From: Sanghuangporus weigelae
Lineage: Eukaryota; Basidiomycota; Agaricomycetes; Hymenochaetales; Hymenochaetaceae
NCBI GenBank assembly: GCA_033182465.1
Contig: CP137321.1
Coordinates: 558,001-622,000 of the forward strand
Length of the DNA stretch: 64,000 nt
Reading direction: 5' to 3'
In this document: in pieces, positions 49,585-61,522 of the stretch
Numbering within the stretch: position 1 is the first letter of the stretch
How the letters are laid out: every line of letters begins with the position of its first letter
Translations under genes and position numbers: made by a program
The notes under the pieces: generated by a model
The model's input: only the letters and a program-made list of their open reading frames with translations
What the model was told of the DNA's origin: nothing
The model's database searches: none

Positions 49585-52245
49585 CATGGACCCGCACTCG
49601 AGGTTCTCACAGTATAACAATCAGCAGGGGAGGCCCAAGTCAGGACCTCAGATGCAAAGTCTGCGTCAAATGGAGGTCAAAACGATGAACGTGTTTGAAC
49701 AGTTTAAGAGGCCTCAGTCAGACTCATTCTCGTCTTCGAGGTCGTCCTCATCCAAGAATCTGATGGACCTATCAACTCGACCTATCGCCACGAATTCGCG
49801 TGTCCGAAGGGATGAGAAGTATATGCGGGACATGTACCTTGCATTCGTTGACAATGCACTGACACAAAAAGCTCGTGTGCGTCCATCTCCCTGCATTTCG
49901 TTCGTGCTCACTGATGTCGGAGCTTGGTTTAGGGGGTGAACGAGCATTACGATGATCTCGTACGTCAATTCAGCCCGAGCGCACTCTCGGCTGTGGGGCA
50001 AACTGCGCAGCCCGCTCATCAGCAGCAACTGCGCGCTTACTTGACTGCCCTGTCGCATGTCGTCTCAAAATTAGACCGTTCCCACTTTTCTCTTGTGGAT
50101 GCAATCATAAGTATGCCATGGACGACGATGGAATCGGCATTTGTGAAACCATACATATCATTTGTTGGTATGCTGGTCAGTGCCCGGCCAGAGTATCTTA
50201 CACTTGTCCTAGAACGCGCTGCTCAAAATCTTACTTTCCGTGAGTATCGAGGTTTAAATTGAGACTCGTGACCAAACACTGATAAACTTCATGATTGATC
50301 AGATTCTGCTCGTAAAACGCTTAATTCTGGATTCGTCGAAACTTCTTCGGCACCGTTAACTAGACGGATGGTTTATGATCGAGTGCACACCCTTGTGGAA
50401 CAGCTCATCGAGCTCATTCCTACTTTACCTTCCACGCTTTATCCTCTCCTCGCAAGGAACTTCCCTCATAAGCGGCAGAAAGAAGCAGAACATGTTGCAT
50501 ACATACGAAATCTGCTGCGACTATCTGATTATTGTCCCGAGCTGTGGGATCGTATCCTGAGCTTGATTGTCGACAGGACACTGCAGATTGATGTACGTCA
50601 GCATCACTTCTTAGACGGAGGCGACTCACTGACTTCTGTTAGGTCGAGATTCAAGTCGAGCTTGAAGAGCTTGAAGCAGAGAGCGCAGGAGATGAGCCGG
50701 ATGATGTTTTCCAACTCGACTTGTTTGACACTATTATTGGTCAAGAGGGCTACGATGCCGATTCGGATGAGGACGAGGATGGTGACGATGGCGGTCTTAG
50801 CGATTTGTCGTCAGACGCGGAGACCGACAGTGACGAGAGCGTAAAAGATGAACAGATGGATACGAGACACATCCAAGAAATGGTGTCCAAGCTAGACAGC
50901 GTCCTTGAAGTCATATTCAAGCATCTTGACCGTTTACATTTCACCATTTCAAAGCCATCTCTAGACTCTACAGACTCTTCGTCGTCTTCCGCTGACACAT
51001 CGCCTCTGGCCCCTAATGCGGAAGCGGAAAAACCTAGCCCAGGTTCAACTAGCCTCCCAATATTGGATTCTAAACGAGCTGCGCTCGCAGAAGCACGATT
51101 CCATTCTCTCCTTTCTATCTTTGAACGTACGATTCTACGTACGTTCAAGTCTCGCTACACGCAATTTCTGGTCTTCTGGTATTCGTCGCTCGACATGCAA
51201 TTCCGAGATCGTTTTCTTGGTGCCATTGTCTCTACAGCTCTGCTTGAGCCTGCGCAGCCCGTTGTTACGCGTGCGGCTGCAGCCAGCTACGTCGCGAGCT
51301 ACGTAAGTCGCGCCTCGTTCGTTGCCCGCGATGAAACACAGATGGTTGTCCGCGTGCTTTGTCAATTCCTTCAGACCCACTTAGACGAATTCGACGAATA
51401 TATGAAGCAGCAGGCGGCGAGTACAAGGAACTCGTATTCCCAGCTGCCTATCCAACAGAGCGCGGAACAACATGCCGTTTTCTATGCGGTTGCCCAAGCG
51501 GTTTTCCTGATATTCTGCTTTCGGTGGCGTGATTTGACGCTGCATGATGAGAAGGAAGCAGTGTACGATGAATTTGGGGATACTGTTATCATTGGGAACG
51601 CTATACATCGTGCCTGGATGCCAGAACTTAATGTCATGCAACGTGCTGTCAACTCCGCTCTGAATCCTCTGAAGGTGGTTATCATTTTGATTTACTTCTA
51701 CTCAATGTACTCACAAATCAACACAGATCTGCTCGTCAAATGTTGTGCATCAGTTCGCTCGAGTTGCGCAACGTGTCGGTTTTATTTACTGCTTCTCCAT
51801 CATGGAGGCTAACAGACGATCTGAATATGCTTCCGATCCAAAGTACAATTCGAACTCTGACCTAGCGACTGCAGTGATGGCTCAATCCTTTGACGCTGAC
51901 CTCACGACGTTCTTCCCCTTTGATCCATTCAAACTTCCGCGATCCTCTGTATACATTGATGGCATCTACAGAGAGTGGAGTTCTGTTGCCGTTGAGGATA
52001 GCGAAGACGAGGATGATGAAGCTGAGGAGGAGGAGGAAGAAGAGGAAGAGGAGGAAGAGGAGGCGGCGGCAGACGAGAATGAGGATGCTGATGTCGTTTT
52101 TGGCTTACCTGTCGCACGGAAAGCGGGTGCTGACGAGCACATGCGTGGTCCGGCGAGCTTTATTGACGATACCGGAGGATTAGGGGAGTCGTTCGGTGGA
52201 ATGAGTATTAGTCCTACTAGACCTCGGGAGGTTGTTATTGTTTGA
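49585..52245 (+). CDS. RRN3: RNA polymerase I initiation factor Rrn3 (TIF-IA)
   Basis: This is a nucleolar factor that bridges Pol I to the rDNA promoter-bound complex. The ATG at 49585 gives MDPHSRFSQYNNQQGRPK. Family features in order: RRDEKYMRDMYLAFVDNALT, VNEHYDDLVRQFSP, LRAYLTALSHVVSKLDRSHF, MVYDRVHTLVEQLIELIPTL, PELWDRILSLIVDRTLQIDV, VELEELEAESAGDE and an acidic insert (ADSDEDEDGDDGG). Then FKSRYTQFLVFWYSSLDMQF, ASYVASYVSRASFVARDETQ, VAQAVFLIFCFRWRDL and FARVAQRVGFIYCFSIMEAN, then FFPFDPFKLPRSSVYI. The tail has a run of 14 or so Glu residues and ends RPREVVIV. Introns are few, near 49880-49930, 50240-50300, 50590-50640 and 51675-51725. Confidence 0.95.
52018..52083 (+). repeat. GAG/GAA poly-glutamate tract in RRN3
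   Basis: A run of gag and gaa codons encodes a stretch of consecutive Glu residues followed by EAAADENED. It is coding and lies in the acidic C-terminal tail. Confidence 0.9.
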
Positions 52246-52856
52246 TTATGATCTCCCCGTTTATTTCAGTGTACTTTTCTCGTGTCCTTTGTGCTCTTGT
52301 CACATTTACAGTCTTGAGAGCCTGGTTTTCATATATTGACTGATATTAGAGATTCTTACCAATTGTATCACTGTGCATTTTCCTTTTAATTTCATGATTT
52401 CATGCTTTGTTGCACCACGGATTTATTTCACTTCCTCGAGTTTCATCACATGGTTCCATCATCTCGTTCCACGTATACAGGACAAGCTGTCCTTTCGGTT
52501 CCGAAACGTGGATACTTACTCCGCCAATTCAGCGAGAATCAGGCGATTCCTTACATGAACTCCCAAAGAAGGTCGCGCTAGGTCTTGCATCGACTTATAA
52601 CCTACTTTTAATTAGATTCCGTAAGTACGACTACAAGAGCCCCGAGAACGGAAAATTAGAGTTGCTACCAGAGAGTACCTCTGCGTCATACGCCAGCTGG
52701 CCGTCGCACTGGCAAGTTTACACATTAGCATTACCTCCGCAGAAAGTATATAATACAACGAGCATAAGTTATAGCCGCCTCTTCTTGGGCAACTAGACCT
52801 CGCTCGAAAGGCCAAAACTACTGCGTTCATTATCGAACGGATATCCGACCATTACG
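52246..52856. other. Intergenic
   Basis: This is the RRN3 3' flank and the promoter of the secreted-protein gene. Overlapping short plus-strand frames (52373-52796) are Ser-rich, poorly coding and have no recognisable feature. Confidence 0.5.
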
Positions 52857-53610
52857 ATGCTTTGTGCACCCTGGCATTTCATCATTCTCCTCCTCACATT
52901 CATATTGGAGTTAGCGCAGGCCTTGCCGCAATGGGACGGCTTCTGGGGAAGCTCGCCACACATCTCGGTTGGTTCGCTCGTCCCGGGTGCGACTGTCATT
53001 GAAGCAATTACGGAGGGGATTGATTCAAATCAGTATAGACCAAAGTATTTGAGCATCCCAGCTGAGAAAGGTTGGCGCATCGATTTTCTTCGGAAGAGTG
53101 ATTTCGGCTGAAAATGATTCTTTTGACCTGTAACTTGCTTGGACTTTGCAGGAGTTTCTGGACCGGCAGCCATTTTCGAGCACAACTCTCCTCCGCTCTT
53201 TTACATCCACAACGATCAACTCTGGCAACCGACAAATCTCACATCCATACTCCGCGCCAACGTCTTGAACGTCACTTCTATCGAGCAAAAGGGAATTATC
53301 CACCCTGCCCCACTGAAAATCGAGCTTTCCGAAGAGCCCAAGGGTTTAGATGGGACTTGGCGTTGGTCCGGAACGAAATTGTATTTCGAGATGGGAAATA
53401 GATCGAACAAGGGGTTGTACTTTTCGTGCGTAACAAACGGTGGCGCAAGGGCATTGTATACCGCCTTGGAAGAGTAAGTGGATTTCACCATGTTGTAGAT
53501 TATTCCTGACTATCTGATTTTCTCGTATTTCGCATAGTATGCCTGTGCCGTACGGTTGCAAGTTCACGACATTACACAGCTTTTCGGATAGACCAGAGAG
53601 GCCTCGATAA
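52857..53610 (+). CDS. Secreted protein of unknown function
   Basis: I do not recognise this protein. The ATG at 52857 gives MLCAPWHFIILLLTFILEL and a likely signal peptide ending near AQALPQ. Exon 1 ends at AEKG, intron 53072-53150 approximately, and exon 2 gives VSGPAAIFEHNSPPLFYIHN, QLWQPTNLTSILRANVLNVT, EGLDGTWRWSG-like text and KLYFEMGNRSNKGLYFSCVT. The last exon gives MPVPYGCKFTTLHSFSDRPE with TAA at 53608-53610. The mature part is about 180 residues, has two Cys (possible disulfide) and three possible N-glycosylation sites (NLT, NVT, NRS). It looks like an extracellular or cell-wall protein. Confidence 0.8.
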
Positions 53611-53740
53611 CCACGGACCTGACCATGTATCGTGTATCACCACTGCCCATCTCTTCGTTTTGCATTGGCATGCTTAAATCAGTGTATATCAGCTCCATTG
53701 TAAATAAATACCAATTACAAAGCGATTAGGTGTAGCGACA

Positions 53741-55526
53741 TTATTGCTTCTTGTCACCATTACGACGGAGATTCGAGTCTACTCTTCGCACAGCGGACGA
53801 TACGACGAACAATCCGAAGAATACAGCGGCAACGGTCACGGGTTTCCTCAAATGCTCGATAAAAGGAACTTTGTATGCCACCTGTCACAAGTAGATCAAT
53901 TTACGGTCGAGGGAAAGTTGATAAGGGACTAACGTAGATGAATCCAGCGTGTCTATCGGTCAAGTTCTTGTAGAAGAATGAAACTGCAGGGCGGCCTTTT
54001 GAGTCTAGGTACGTCTTGTGGATGGACTTTTTAATTGATAATGGAGAGAACGGCGGGTACACCTCAACATCACTTATAACAGTACAAGGTAATCAGCGCA
54101 CACTATTAATCATCAGCAAGGAACAAGACCTACGTTGCTCCCTCAGGTAAGATAATTTTGATTTCTGCCTCATCGACGACAGTATCAGGGAATTGCGTCA
54201 AAATCGGCACGGAAACAATGTGCCGCCCATCACGACTATCATACGCTTCCCAATCTTGCAAAGGCGCATCGAAGCCCAATGTAAAGCTGTAGTTCCAACC
54301 GCCCATAAGCGGATAACGTGGCCGAAGTTCAAGCATGCTGGTCTGCTTCGGGCGTGTACCCTTCGGGACGGACGGAGTTTCGCGAAGACGCGAAGTTGAG
54401 ACGTTGCCTACGATATCGGTGTAGTAGACGTTACGGATTCCGGGGGGCAGAAAGAGATTGACGGCGCGCATGACGTGTCCCGCCGGCTGGTTTGTGAAAC
54501 TCTGGCGTTGATGGTCCAGGCGAGAGAAATGTCCCTTGAGCCTAGAGAATTTAATATAAACTTCCTGTTGAGTCTAGTCCATTAAACCAAGAACAGCGAC
54601 TTACTCTGGGCCAGCGTTGTGCAACCAGATATCATCTTGGATATTTATGTTCGCTCCCCAATGGCTGACCTCAGCCGCACGTTTCATTTCTGTGATCTCG
54701 AGGACCGGAAGATCGTGCTTATAGTGAACAGTGATGCGTTGCTGGGTGTCATTCATGAAGGCCGCATTCGTAGATGGAGAAATATTGTTATAAGGGCCAT
54801 AAGTAATTGTAGCTCCAGACTTTGTCACGGGAGCATCTAACGTGAAAGCTTCTACGTTCTTCGGTTCGGTGTACGAATTGATTTTCGGGCTGGACGCTCT
54901 AGATACAAGGATTAGCCACCAGAACTAGTAAATTGATTGGTGCTTCAAGTTACACTCGCCTAACTTTGGTGCGCTGGACGTTCGTAGCATACGGACTCAA
55001 AACGAACAGATCTGTTTCGTACTTGAGAGACATTTCCTCACTCTGAGCTATCGAAGCTGGCCAAGGATATGTCGCGTGCGTCTGGACCGTCTCCAGTTCT
55101 ACTGTGACACTCTCGTTCTTCTTCAGACCCTTTGGAAGCACAACGGCATACAGATAGACGTTCCTGTATACAGTCATCCAAGACCATAGTCAGAAACTGA
55201 TCCAGAAATGTGAAATACTAATTGAACACGCACGACTGCTTGTCAAGTCCAAATTGCTGGATCTCAAGCGTTTCCTGTTCGCCCTTAAGACGCGCCTCAA
55301 GGAAGCTCGTCCTCTCGCCATCTTCCTTCCCAAGTGCAAATGCATAGATCATCGCACCAGTTTCCAGAGCCTTCGTAGCAAACGTCGTGCGGACGTGCAC
55401 GAGAGAGCCTGCGAGCTCAACTGTCCGCACAATGGCGGTATTTTCAAAGGAATGCTCGGCGAGTACGAAGGAGAATAGAGAACATAATAATGAAATGAAC
55501 AGAGCTAGATAATAATGTCTAGCCAT
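53741..55526 (-). CDS. OST1: Ribophorin I / oligosaccharyltransferase subunit
   Basis: This is a subunit of the ER oligosaccharyltransferase complex. The ATG at 55526 opens a signal peptide (MARHYYLALFISLLCSLFSF). Then: HSFENTAIVRTVELAGSLVH, VRTTFATKALETGAM, NVYLYAVVLPKGLKKNESVT, SLKYETDLFVLSPYATNVQR, TKSGATITYGPYNNI, RITVHYKHDLPVLEITEMKR, EVSHWGANINIQDDIWLHN, HFSRLDHQRQSFTNQPAGHV and LELRPRYPLMGGWNYSFTLG. The last exon has a hydrophobic membrane segment near HLRKPVTVAAVFFGLFVV and ends SNLRRNGDKKQ, a KKxx-like ER-retention tail, with TAA at 53741-53743. It has about seven exons. Confidence 0.95.
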
Positions 55527-55722
55527 ATTTTGTTAAGCACGTCCTGGAGCCGAACGCGCGTTTTGGTGGTCTGGTCTCTGAGTAGACGTGTCACTTCGCG
55601 GATCCCTCTCAACTTAACTGCGCGTTTGATGACTAATATCACTATTTATAGACAATCAAAAACATGGCAAAAATCCAATTAATGTTGCAATTTTATTGAA
55701 TCTGCTGTAGAATACGAGGAGA

Positions 55723-56790
55723 TCACCAGGCCCATTGAGGAGCAGGATTCCTCAAAGGGACATCCTCCCTATTCAATCCAGCTGAAACAATCCTCTTTAG
55801 TTTTACCTCACGGTCTCGCTGTCTCTTTTCTTCAAATGTCAAGCCCTCACGAAGTTTCACGACCATCCGAGCTTGGTACCTCGTCTGAACACCAACTTTA
55901 CCACGGCCTTTGATTTCAACACGCTTGTTCATGATCCCACCTGGGCCTTTGTTTACCCATGCCTCGGCTAGATAGAAGTAAAAAATCAGAATGAATGCGA
56001 CGCAGTGATGGAATTGTGACAAGAACGAGAGAGAGAGGAGAACCCACCGACTATGAGCCTTTCTGGGTCCATTCCTCGACCGACGGCACTACCCTTGGCC
56101 TGAGCCAGCATGCTCTTGATACGTCCCGAAGCGCGTTTCTCGCTGAAGATCATCTGAAGGATGGCTGAATCTACAGGCTTTCCAGCAATTTGTCGCGCCA
56201 GCTTATTCAATTTCCGATGCGAGATTCTAAAGTCCTTGGTTGCGCCTTTATGCTACATTCAGAAACAGATTGACTCAGAAAGGTCAAACCTCTCTGAGAA
56301 CAACTCAAAGTACACACCTCAAGAGGTCCAGGTCCTTTTTTAATCCCAGCTACACCCTGCACTTCCTCCACTTTTGTTGTCGCCACCTTGACAGGCTCTG
56401 TATCCTCATACTCAAACACGCTCGCCTCGCCGCTCTCCTTTGCCTTCTTCCGCGCTTCTTCAATCTCTTTTTCGTTGTCCTTTTCGCGCGTTTGAGGTGT
56501 TAAAGTTCTACGGAACCAGTCCATAGGGGACCATGCTCTGAGAACAAAATCATCGAATTAGATAGTTTACATGACGATTTTGGTAGCAGCGAAATGATAC
56601 GCACGTTCGACGCTGTTCCCATTGGATAGGAGAGCGCGAGGTCGAAGCAATGGGGTTCGGTTGTACTCGCAGGAGAGTTTTCGCTTGCGTGCGCGATGCT
56701 GATCAACAATGTTTGTCAACTAAATATATCGAAAGAGCACCGCAACAGAAACGAACCAGTCCTCAGCCCATTAGCAAATGGTGACTGCAT
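55723..56790 (-). CDS. MRPL22: Mitochondrial ribosomal protein uL22m
   Basis: This is a large-subunit mitoribosomal protein at the exit tunnel. The start ATG at 56790 was chosen because short exons then join in frame: [52 protein letters not shown]. This gives a basic mitochondrial presequence. A charged linker follows ([19 protein letters not shown]). The uL22 core is [60 protein letters not shown] and [20 protein letters not shown]. It ends [11 protein letters not shown] with TGA at 55723-55725. It is divergent from YOS1 with a 163-bp gap. Confidence 0.92.
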
Positions 56791-56953
56791 GGAGGATTGT
56801 ATCTTGGCCACAGTCAAACTTTGATTTTCGAGTCGTACTTCATCACGTGCATGATTTCTTCTTCCACCACGTACGCGCGACGACAGAACTTCCAAAAGGC
56901 TTCCTCTCCTCCCAACCTCTTCCACCTCTTGACCGAGGTCCTCATATGCAGCC

Positions 56954-57390
56954 ATGGCCAACTGGCTTGGCGCAATAATCAAATTCACGCTTCTCCTCAT
57001 CAACGCAATGGCAATCCTCAACGAGGAGCGCTTCTTAGCACGAAGTGCGTGTCCCTCCGAAGTTCCATTTGTCGGTCTGCATTACTGAATTCATTTCCCT
57101 GGATTCATCTTTCAGTCGGTTGGACAGCACAAGCCCAACCAGCTTTCGCCCAGCCATACGATCCCTATTCAGGCATAGGCGGGAATCCGCCAGAGTTAAG
57201 CGTGAAAGCAAAACTTGTCAATTTAATAGGCGCGGTCAGAACGTTGATGCGAGGTATGTGCTACTGTACAAATGTCTGGGAAATGGAACAATATGCTAAA
57301 AAAAGAGATGTACATATGCGAATCGCAGTGCCGCTCATATTCATAAACGCCATGGTGATCGTTTACGAACTCATCTTTGGAGGTCCGTAG
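56954..57390 (+). CDS. YOS1: Yos1-like ER-Golgi transport protein (IER3IP1 family)
   Basis: This is a small membrane protein of the Yip1-Yif1 complex in ER-to-Golgi vesicles. The ATG at 56954 gives MANWLGAIIKFTLLLINAMA, then ILNEERFLARIGWTAQ spanning an intron. Exon 2 gives AQPAFAQPYDPYSGIGGNP, SVKAKLVNLIGAVRTLMR, and exon 3 gives VPLIFINAMVIVYELIFGGP with TAG at 57388-57390. The length, about 95 residues, and the two membrane segments at either end match the family. Both introns are phase 1 (57043-57115 and about 57255-57332). Confidence 0.93.
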
Positions 57391-57459
57391 CTATGGAGGA
57401 TCACTGTTTGTTCGGAGAGATGTAGGATAGAGAGGTTACGACGGGTCGTGCGTCCGCGT

Positions 57460-58383
57460 TTAGACCATATTGAGCTTTTCGTACTCGGCGTTGATTTGTT
57501 TGATGAAGTCTTCTGGCGCATGGCCATCCTGAACGTTGGATTAAGCATCGAGAAAAGCAGGGATTCGCAGAAACCATAGACTACCTCGCATTCCTTCCAT
57601 GCACCATCGTGGATGCAGACAGGCTTGTAATTTATTAATACCGTGCAGCTCTTCCTGTTAATGTCAACTACATTAATGTCATCCCGCCGGATCGAAGTCG
57701 GAAACACATACTCAATGCCAAGCTCCTCAGTCCTTCGTACACTGTCTTTCAGAAGCTGTACACCCTCCTCACCTTTACCAGACCCGTCCTCGCCAGCACA
57801 CAATCCAACACCACTGCCTAACCAATCAAACTTGGCCGTATCCGCGCATTTGAGAGCGATGTCTGGTTCGCCGACTTTTTTGCGACCATTGAAATTCTGG
57901 CACTTGAGATATGCCCACCATTGCTGTACGTCAAGGTACTTCGTTGCACATAGTTCTTGCACGTTCCCAGCACATTCTCCAGGCCCGTGCAAGCAAGTCA
58001 CGCCAAAATCCGGCTCTGAATCATTGATCCTATGTTTTTGCCTTTGTAAATCAAGGAATAACATTGCTATTGAAAGTCACGACTCACTTCCCGATAAATT
58101 CCAACGAAAGATCAATCTTATCCGCCACTTGCGGTACTACTTTGTCAAACGTCGCTTCACATATGAGAGCATCGGGGCAGCGAGACATGACACCGAGGGT
58201 CACAGGTACCTTGACGTCCTCATCGCCCACAGCAAGCGTACTCTGCTGCTGGGCGCCACCTGGCCAGAAGTTGGGAAACTGAAGCATCAGACGGCCATAC
58301 GCTGTCGCTGCTGCGATGGCAGTCGGCGCGAGCAGCAGCGCAAGGGAGAACATGGAGAGTACTCTGAGTGCAATGGACGGCAT
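57460..58383 (-). CDS. GILT-family thiol reductase-like protein
   Basis: This belongs to the gamma-interferon-inducible lysosomal thiol reductase family. The ATG at 58383 opens a signal peptide (MPSIALRVLSMFSLALLLAP). The active-site strand reads VPVTLGVMSRCPDALICEA, so the CxxC of animal GILT is replaced by C-x5-C. The middle exon has CLHGPGECAGNVQELCA, CQNFNGRKKVGEPDIALKC and WLGSGVGLCAGEDGSGKGEE. Later come LGIEYVFPTSIRRDD, DINRKSCTVLINYKPVCIHD and GAWKECE. The last exon gives DGHAPEDFIKQINAEYEKLN and ends MV with TAA at 57460-57462. The CQNFNG-type and CxHGxxECxGN motifs support the family. It is expected in the secretory or vacuolar pathway. Reductase activity is not certain. Confidence 0.88.
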
Positions 58384-58657
58384 AGTGGGAGATAATAGTC
58401 AGCAAGAGCGTCGCCACGCGTGCGTCCCCTTTGCAGTTGCAATGCTCACTTCGGAAAGCAGCTCAGTCGAACATCCCCTTGCGTCATTGATGTCGGCAAA
58501 CTCCGAAGAAAAGATATTCGATGGGGATTTACTGCAGTAGAGAAAGAAAAAAAGTAATTTAGAGGAACATGCGCATTATATGCTAGTAGTGCGATAGTCG
58601 GATTGTTTGCAGAATTATAACACAGTAGTAAAGTCGCACAGCAAGGCCTTTTCAACC

Positions 58658-59474
58658 TCATCGTCCTTTCAAAGCTCTGTCCCACCACATCCGCGCCTCC
58701 TTGTCTGTCAGTGGAGGTACGAAGAACCTACATCGGTTTTTGAACGCTGCAGAATACATCAGTCACGAATGAAAATCAAGCAATGTAGAAGGTATTACTA
58801 TCAAGCGATCTTTGTCGAATGATAGCTTCGACAGTCAGTTCGTTGTGGATCTGGTTTCGCTGACAAAATGAAGCCGTATGATTGGTGTCGAACTCTACAG
58901 AAGCCAATCATCGCCAGCATACCTTTACTTCTTCCGCGTACGAAGCTTGCTTCAGACTCGATTTGTCCTCAGCACTGAGCTGTTCGCTTTCGATAGCTTT
59001 TCGTTTGCCGTCGATACTCTGGTCAACGACGTCCACACAATACTGAATGATCTCGGTTCTCTTTCTCCAGTTTGCTACACTTCAGTAATGAATATTTCAA
59101 TGCTAGAATAGGTGAAATCATGCCTACGCACAGACAAGGTCTTTCCAGAAGTACTCGCATGCCTCATCCTCTGGTCTGCGCGACGTGACCGACCCAGACG
59201 CCGTCCGTTCCCGATCACGAAATTGAGCAACAGTCCTATTCAACCGCATCGTCACGTTGTCGTCCACTTTGCGGTATTCTCGCATGAGCTCTGTCAACGC
59301 GCATCAGATCAAGGGTCAGTGAATTACGCAAAAAAAAAGAAACGCAATGCGATATGTACCTTTGAAAAGCGAAAGGTTATGACATGTCGCAGGATCAACG
59401 TGGATTGTTCTTGTTGCATCGGCGGAAGGAGAGAAAACAGCCTGGCTCCCAAGCGCTGGCTGTCTTGAAGGCAT
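58658..59474 (-). CDS. MIX23 / caffeine-induced death protein 2 family
   Basis: This gene is broken into five short exons, so no single frame is long. The ATG at 59474 gives MPSRQPALGSQAVFSPSADA and ATCHNLSLFK. The next exon is ELMREYRKVDDNVTMRLNR and EDEACEYFWKDLV. Then NWRKRTEIIQYCVDVVDQS, IDGKRKAIESEQL and SLKQASYAEEVK follow, then RNQIHNELTVEAIIRQRSLD, and the last exon ends FFVPPLTDKEARMWWDRALK with a TGA at 58658-58660. The order C...MREYRKxDD, RLN, WxxRxxxIxxC and Cterm FxPP matches Cid2/MIX23 proteins, which in yeast are mitochondrial intermembrane-space factors linked to import. That role here is inference. Confidence 0.82.
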
Positions 59475-61522
59475 GAACTGAAAACTCTCGGCAATGTTGT
59501 AAAATCTCGATGAATTATGTCGAAGTTTTGTCTTGCAAAGGCGTGTGCCTCAATGCGAACCGTGTTGGTCAGTGCTAATTCCGCCTTCGAGCGCGTGCGC
59601 ACGCACGCACGGAGATCAGTGCCGAACGGGCTGATCGGGCGCAATTCACGGCTTCGACGGTCCTACCGCATAAGGAATCTGACATCATCATCTCGTCACG
59701 ACCACTGGCAGTCTAGAAAAATCGGAGAAAAATCCCGGTTTATTCATCCAAGCTTAGGCATAAGCGAGAAATCACAAGATATATGCTAACTGCTTAGCTA
59801 CCTTGTATTTTCTGCAGGACATTCGTTAAAGGACCCCGATTACGATCAGCCACTTTATCAAATGCGAAAACGATGCGATTGTCTCTTTTACCCTGTATCA
59901 AAAACGAAATCCGTGTTCCTGCCTGCATTTCTAATTTTCCTCGGGCTCGTTTCTTTTTGTCTTCTGGTGAATAAATGCTGTATTCTGCTACCCACAATAT
60001 AAAATACCACGTGGGGCAAGAGGGATTCACAGCAGCATAGCTTGCACAGCTGTATATCATTTCAGTTAGTATCCCATTCACCACCGGAATGCAAATAACC
60101 TTAGACGTGCAATGATGGACGAACAAACCTGACCGTTCACGCGATCATTTTTCAATACCATATTCAGGGTATGTTGCACAGGCATGGTTGTATGCAGCTA
60201 TGCATCTCATCCTTTCAAACTTGATGATCATTTTATCGTGCAACAACGGGGTCGGACTGAGAATTCGGTGATTTGGTGCCACACCGCCGCCGAAAGCTCC
60301 TGAATATCCGCCGCATTCAGCTTTCCTCGGGGAGGATATGAAGGGGGGCGCAATACAGAGAGACAAATTTGAAAATTAAGCGGGCCGCCGCCAAAGCGCA
60401 AATTCCTTGTGCCCATTTCCCCCGACTAGCCCTTTGTCATTCTAGCCTAATTGGTATCCCAGTCCTTCTCCGCCGCAAAGTAGAGGGTGGCTGCTTCTAA
60501 CTGACTGACCCAGCTTTGCTCCGAGAAGTCCCATGGTCCTTCCATTCGCTACTATGCAGCATCGTAAATTTCAAAATGCTGCTATTTCTTACTGTAGTAA
60601 ATCCACACTTGGCCGACCAATTTCCGGATCACGTCTCGCAATAGACACGCCATGGCCCGACCGAACTGACCGCCTCGCCGTTCCATCTGAGGTGCATCTC
60701 TAAGGTGCCTCTCGCACCTTTTTGCGCCAAGGATATCTGCAACAAAAAGAAGGCAGGCCAAATTTACCTTCAAACATCGAAGAGACAAGAAATGCAAATT
60801 CACAAATTCGCATCTCCGCACGACAGCCCTTCTCCTAATATTTCGCGAAGTCTCATCATTGTACTCCGCTGTTCCCAACCTTATCCTGATATGCCCCAGA
60901 CAAGGGGAATAAGTTTTCAGGTGACTACCACACCTTGTTGATGATCATTCGAAGCTCTTGTACTCCACAAGTTACCTTCGCGCAAGGCCAAAGGACTCGC
61001 CTTATAAGGTGAATCAAAGCTCGTCCCTTTATCAATAGAAGCCACAGCACAATAGTGTGGGCGATGCACAACAATAGCAATAGAGCTGTATTCCCTTAAG
61101 TAGCAAATAAATAGTACAGTGTAATTTCCCAGGCGCGATGCTTTTTGTAGTAGAGGTCATCTTCAATCAGATGGCGAAAGCAATATCCAGAAAGACAAAT
61201 GATAGATTCCATAGCACAAAAAGTCTTCGATGGCTGCCGAAGACTAATAGGGCATAAAATACATGTATATGACGAACGAAATGGTAAACCGTGATTAAAA
61301 GCTTTCAGGGTGGCCAGGAATAAATATATGACTGACATGAGATAATGAGATGACATACGACAGCAAAGTGAGTGAGAAGCGATTGAGGACAGGAATACCA
61401 CGCGTACTCGCATTAAAAATAAGGCTACAGCAGATAACAAAATGCGGCGTAAACAGTCATGAACAAAAAGGCGCACACAATCCCGAAATTCGAAAGCAAA
61501 GAGAAAGAAGAGAATTATTCGC
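59475..61522. other. Gene-poor region of about 2 kb
   Basis: No convincing gene is present. A minus-strand frame from ATG 60060 to 59794 (IYSPEDKKKRARGKLEMQAG, ending NVLQKIQGS) is charged and could be a small exon or gene. The region from 60900 to 61520 is the likely 3' UTR of the zinc-finger gene. I see no repeat or RNA gene. Confidence 0.45.
59794..60060 (-). CDS. Possible small protein, unknown
   Basis: An open frame of 88 codons from ATG 60060 begins MIYSCASYAAVNPSCPTWY. Its second half is charged and looks protein-like (VAEYSIYSPEDKKKRARG, FLIQGKRDNRIVFAFDKVAD). A tgggtag acceptor candidate lies just before this second half, so the true gene may have an upstream exon. No family is recognised. 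Confidence 0.25.
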   Translation of the reverse strand: MIYSCASYAAVNPSCPTWYFILWVAEYSIYSPEDKKKRARGKLEMQAGTRISFLIQGKRDNRIVFAFDKVADRNRGPLTNVLQKIQGS

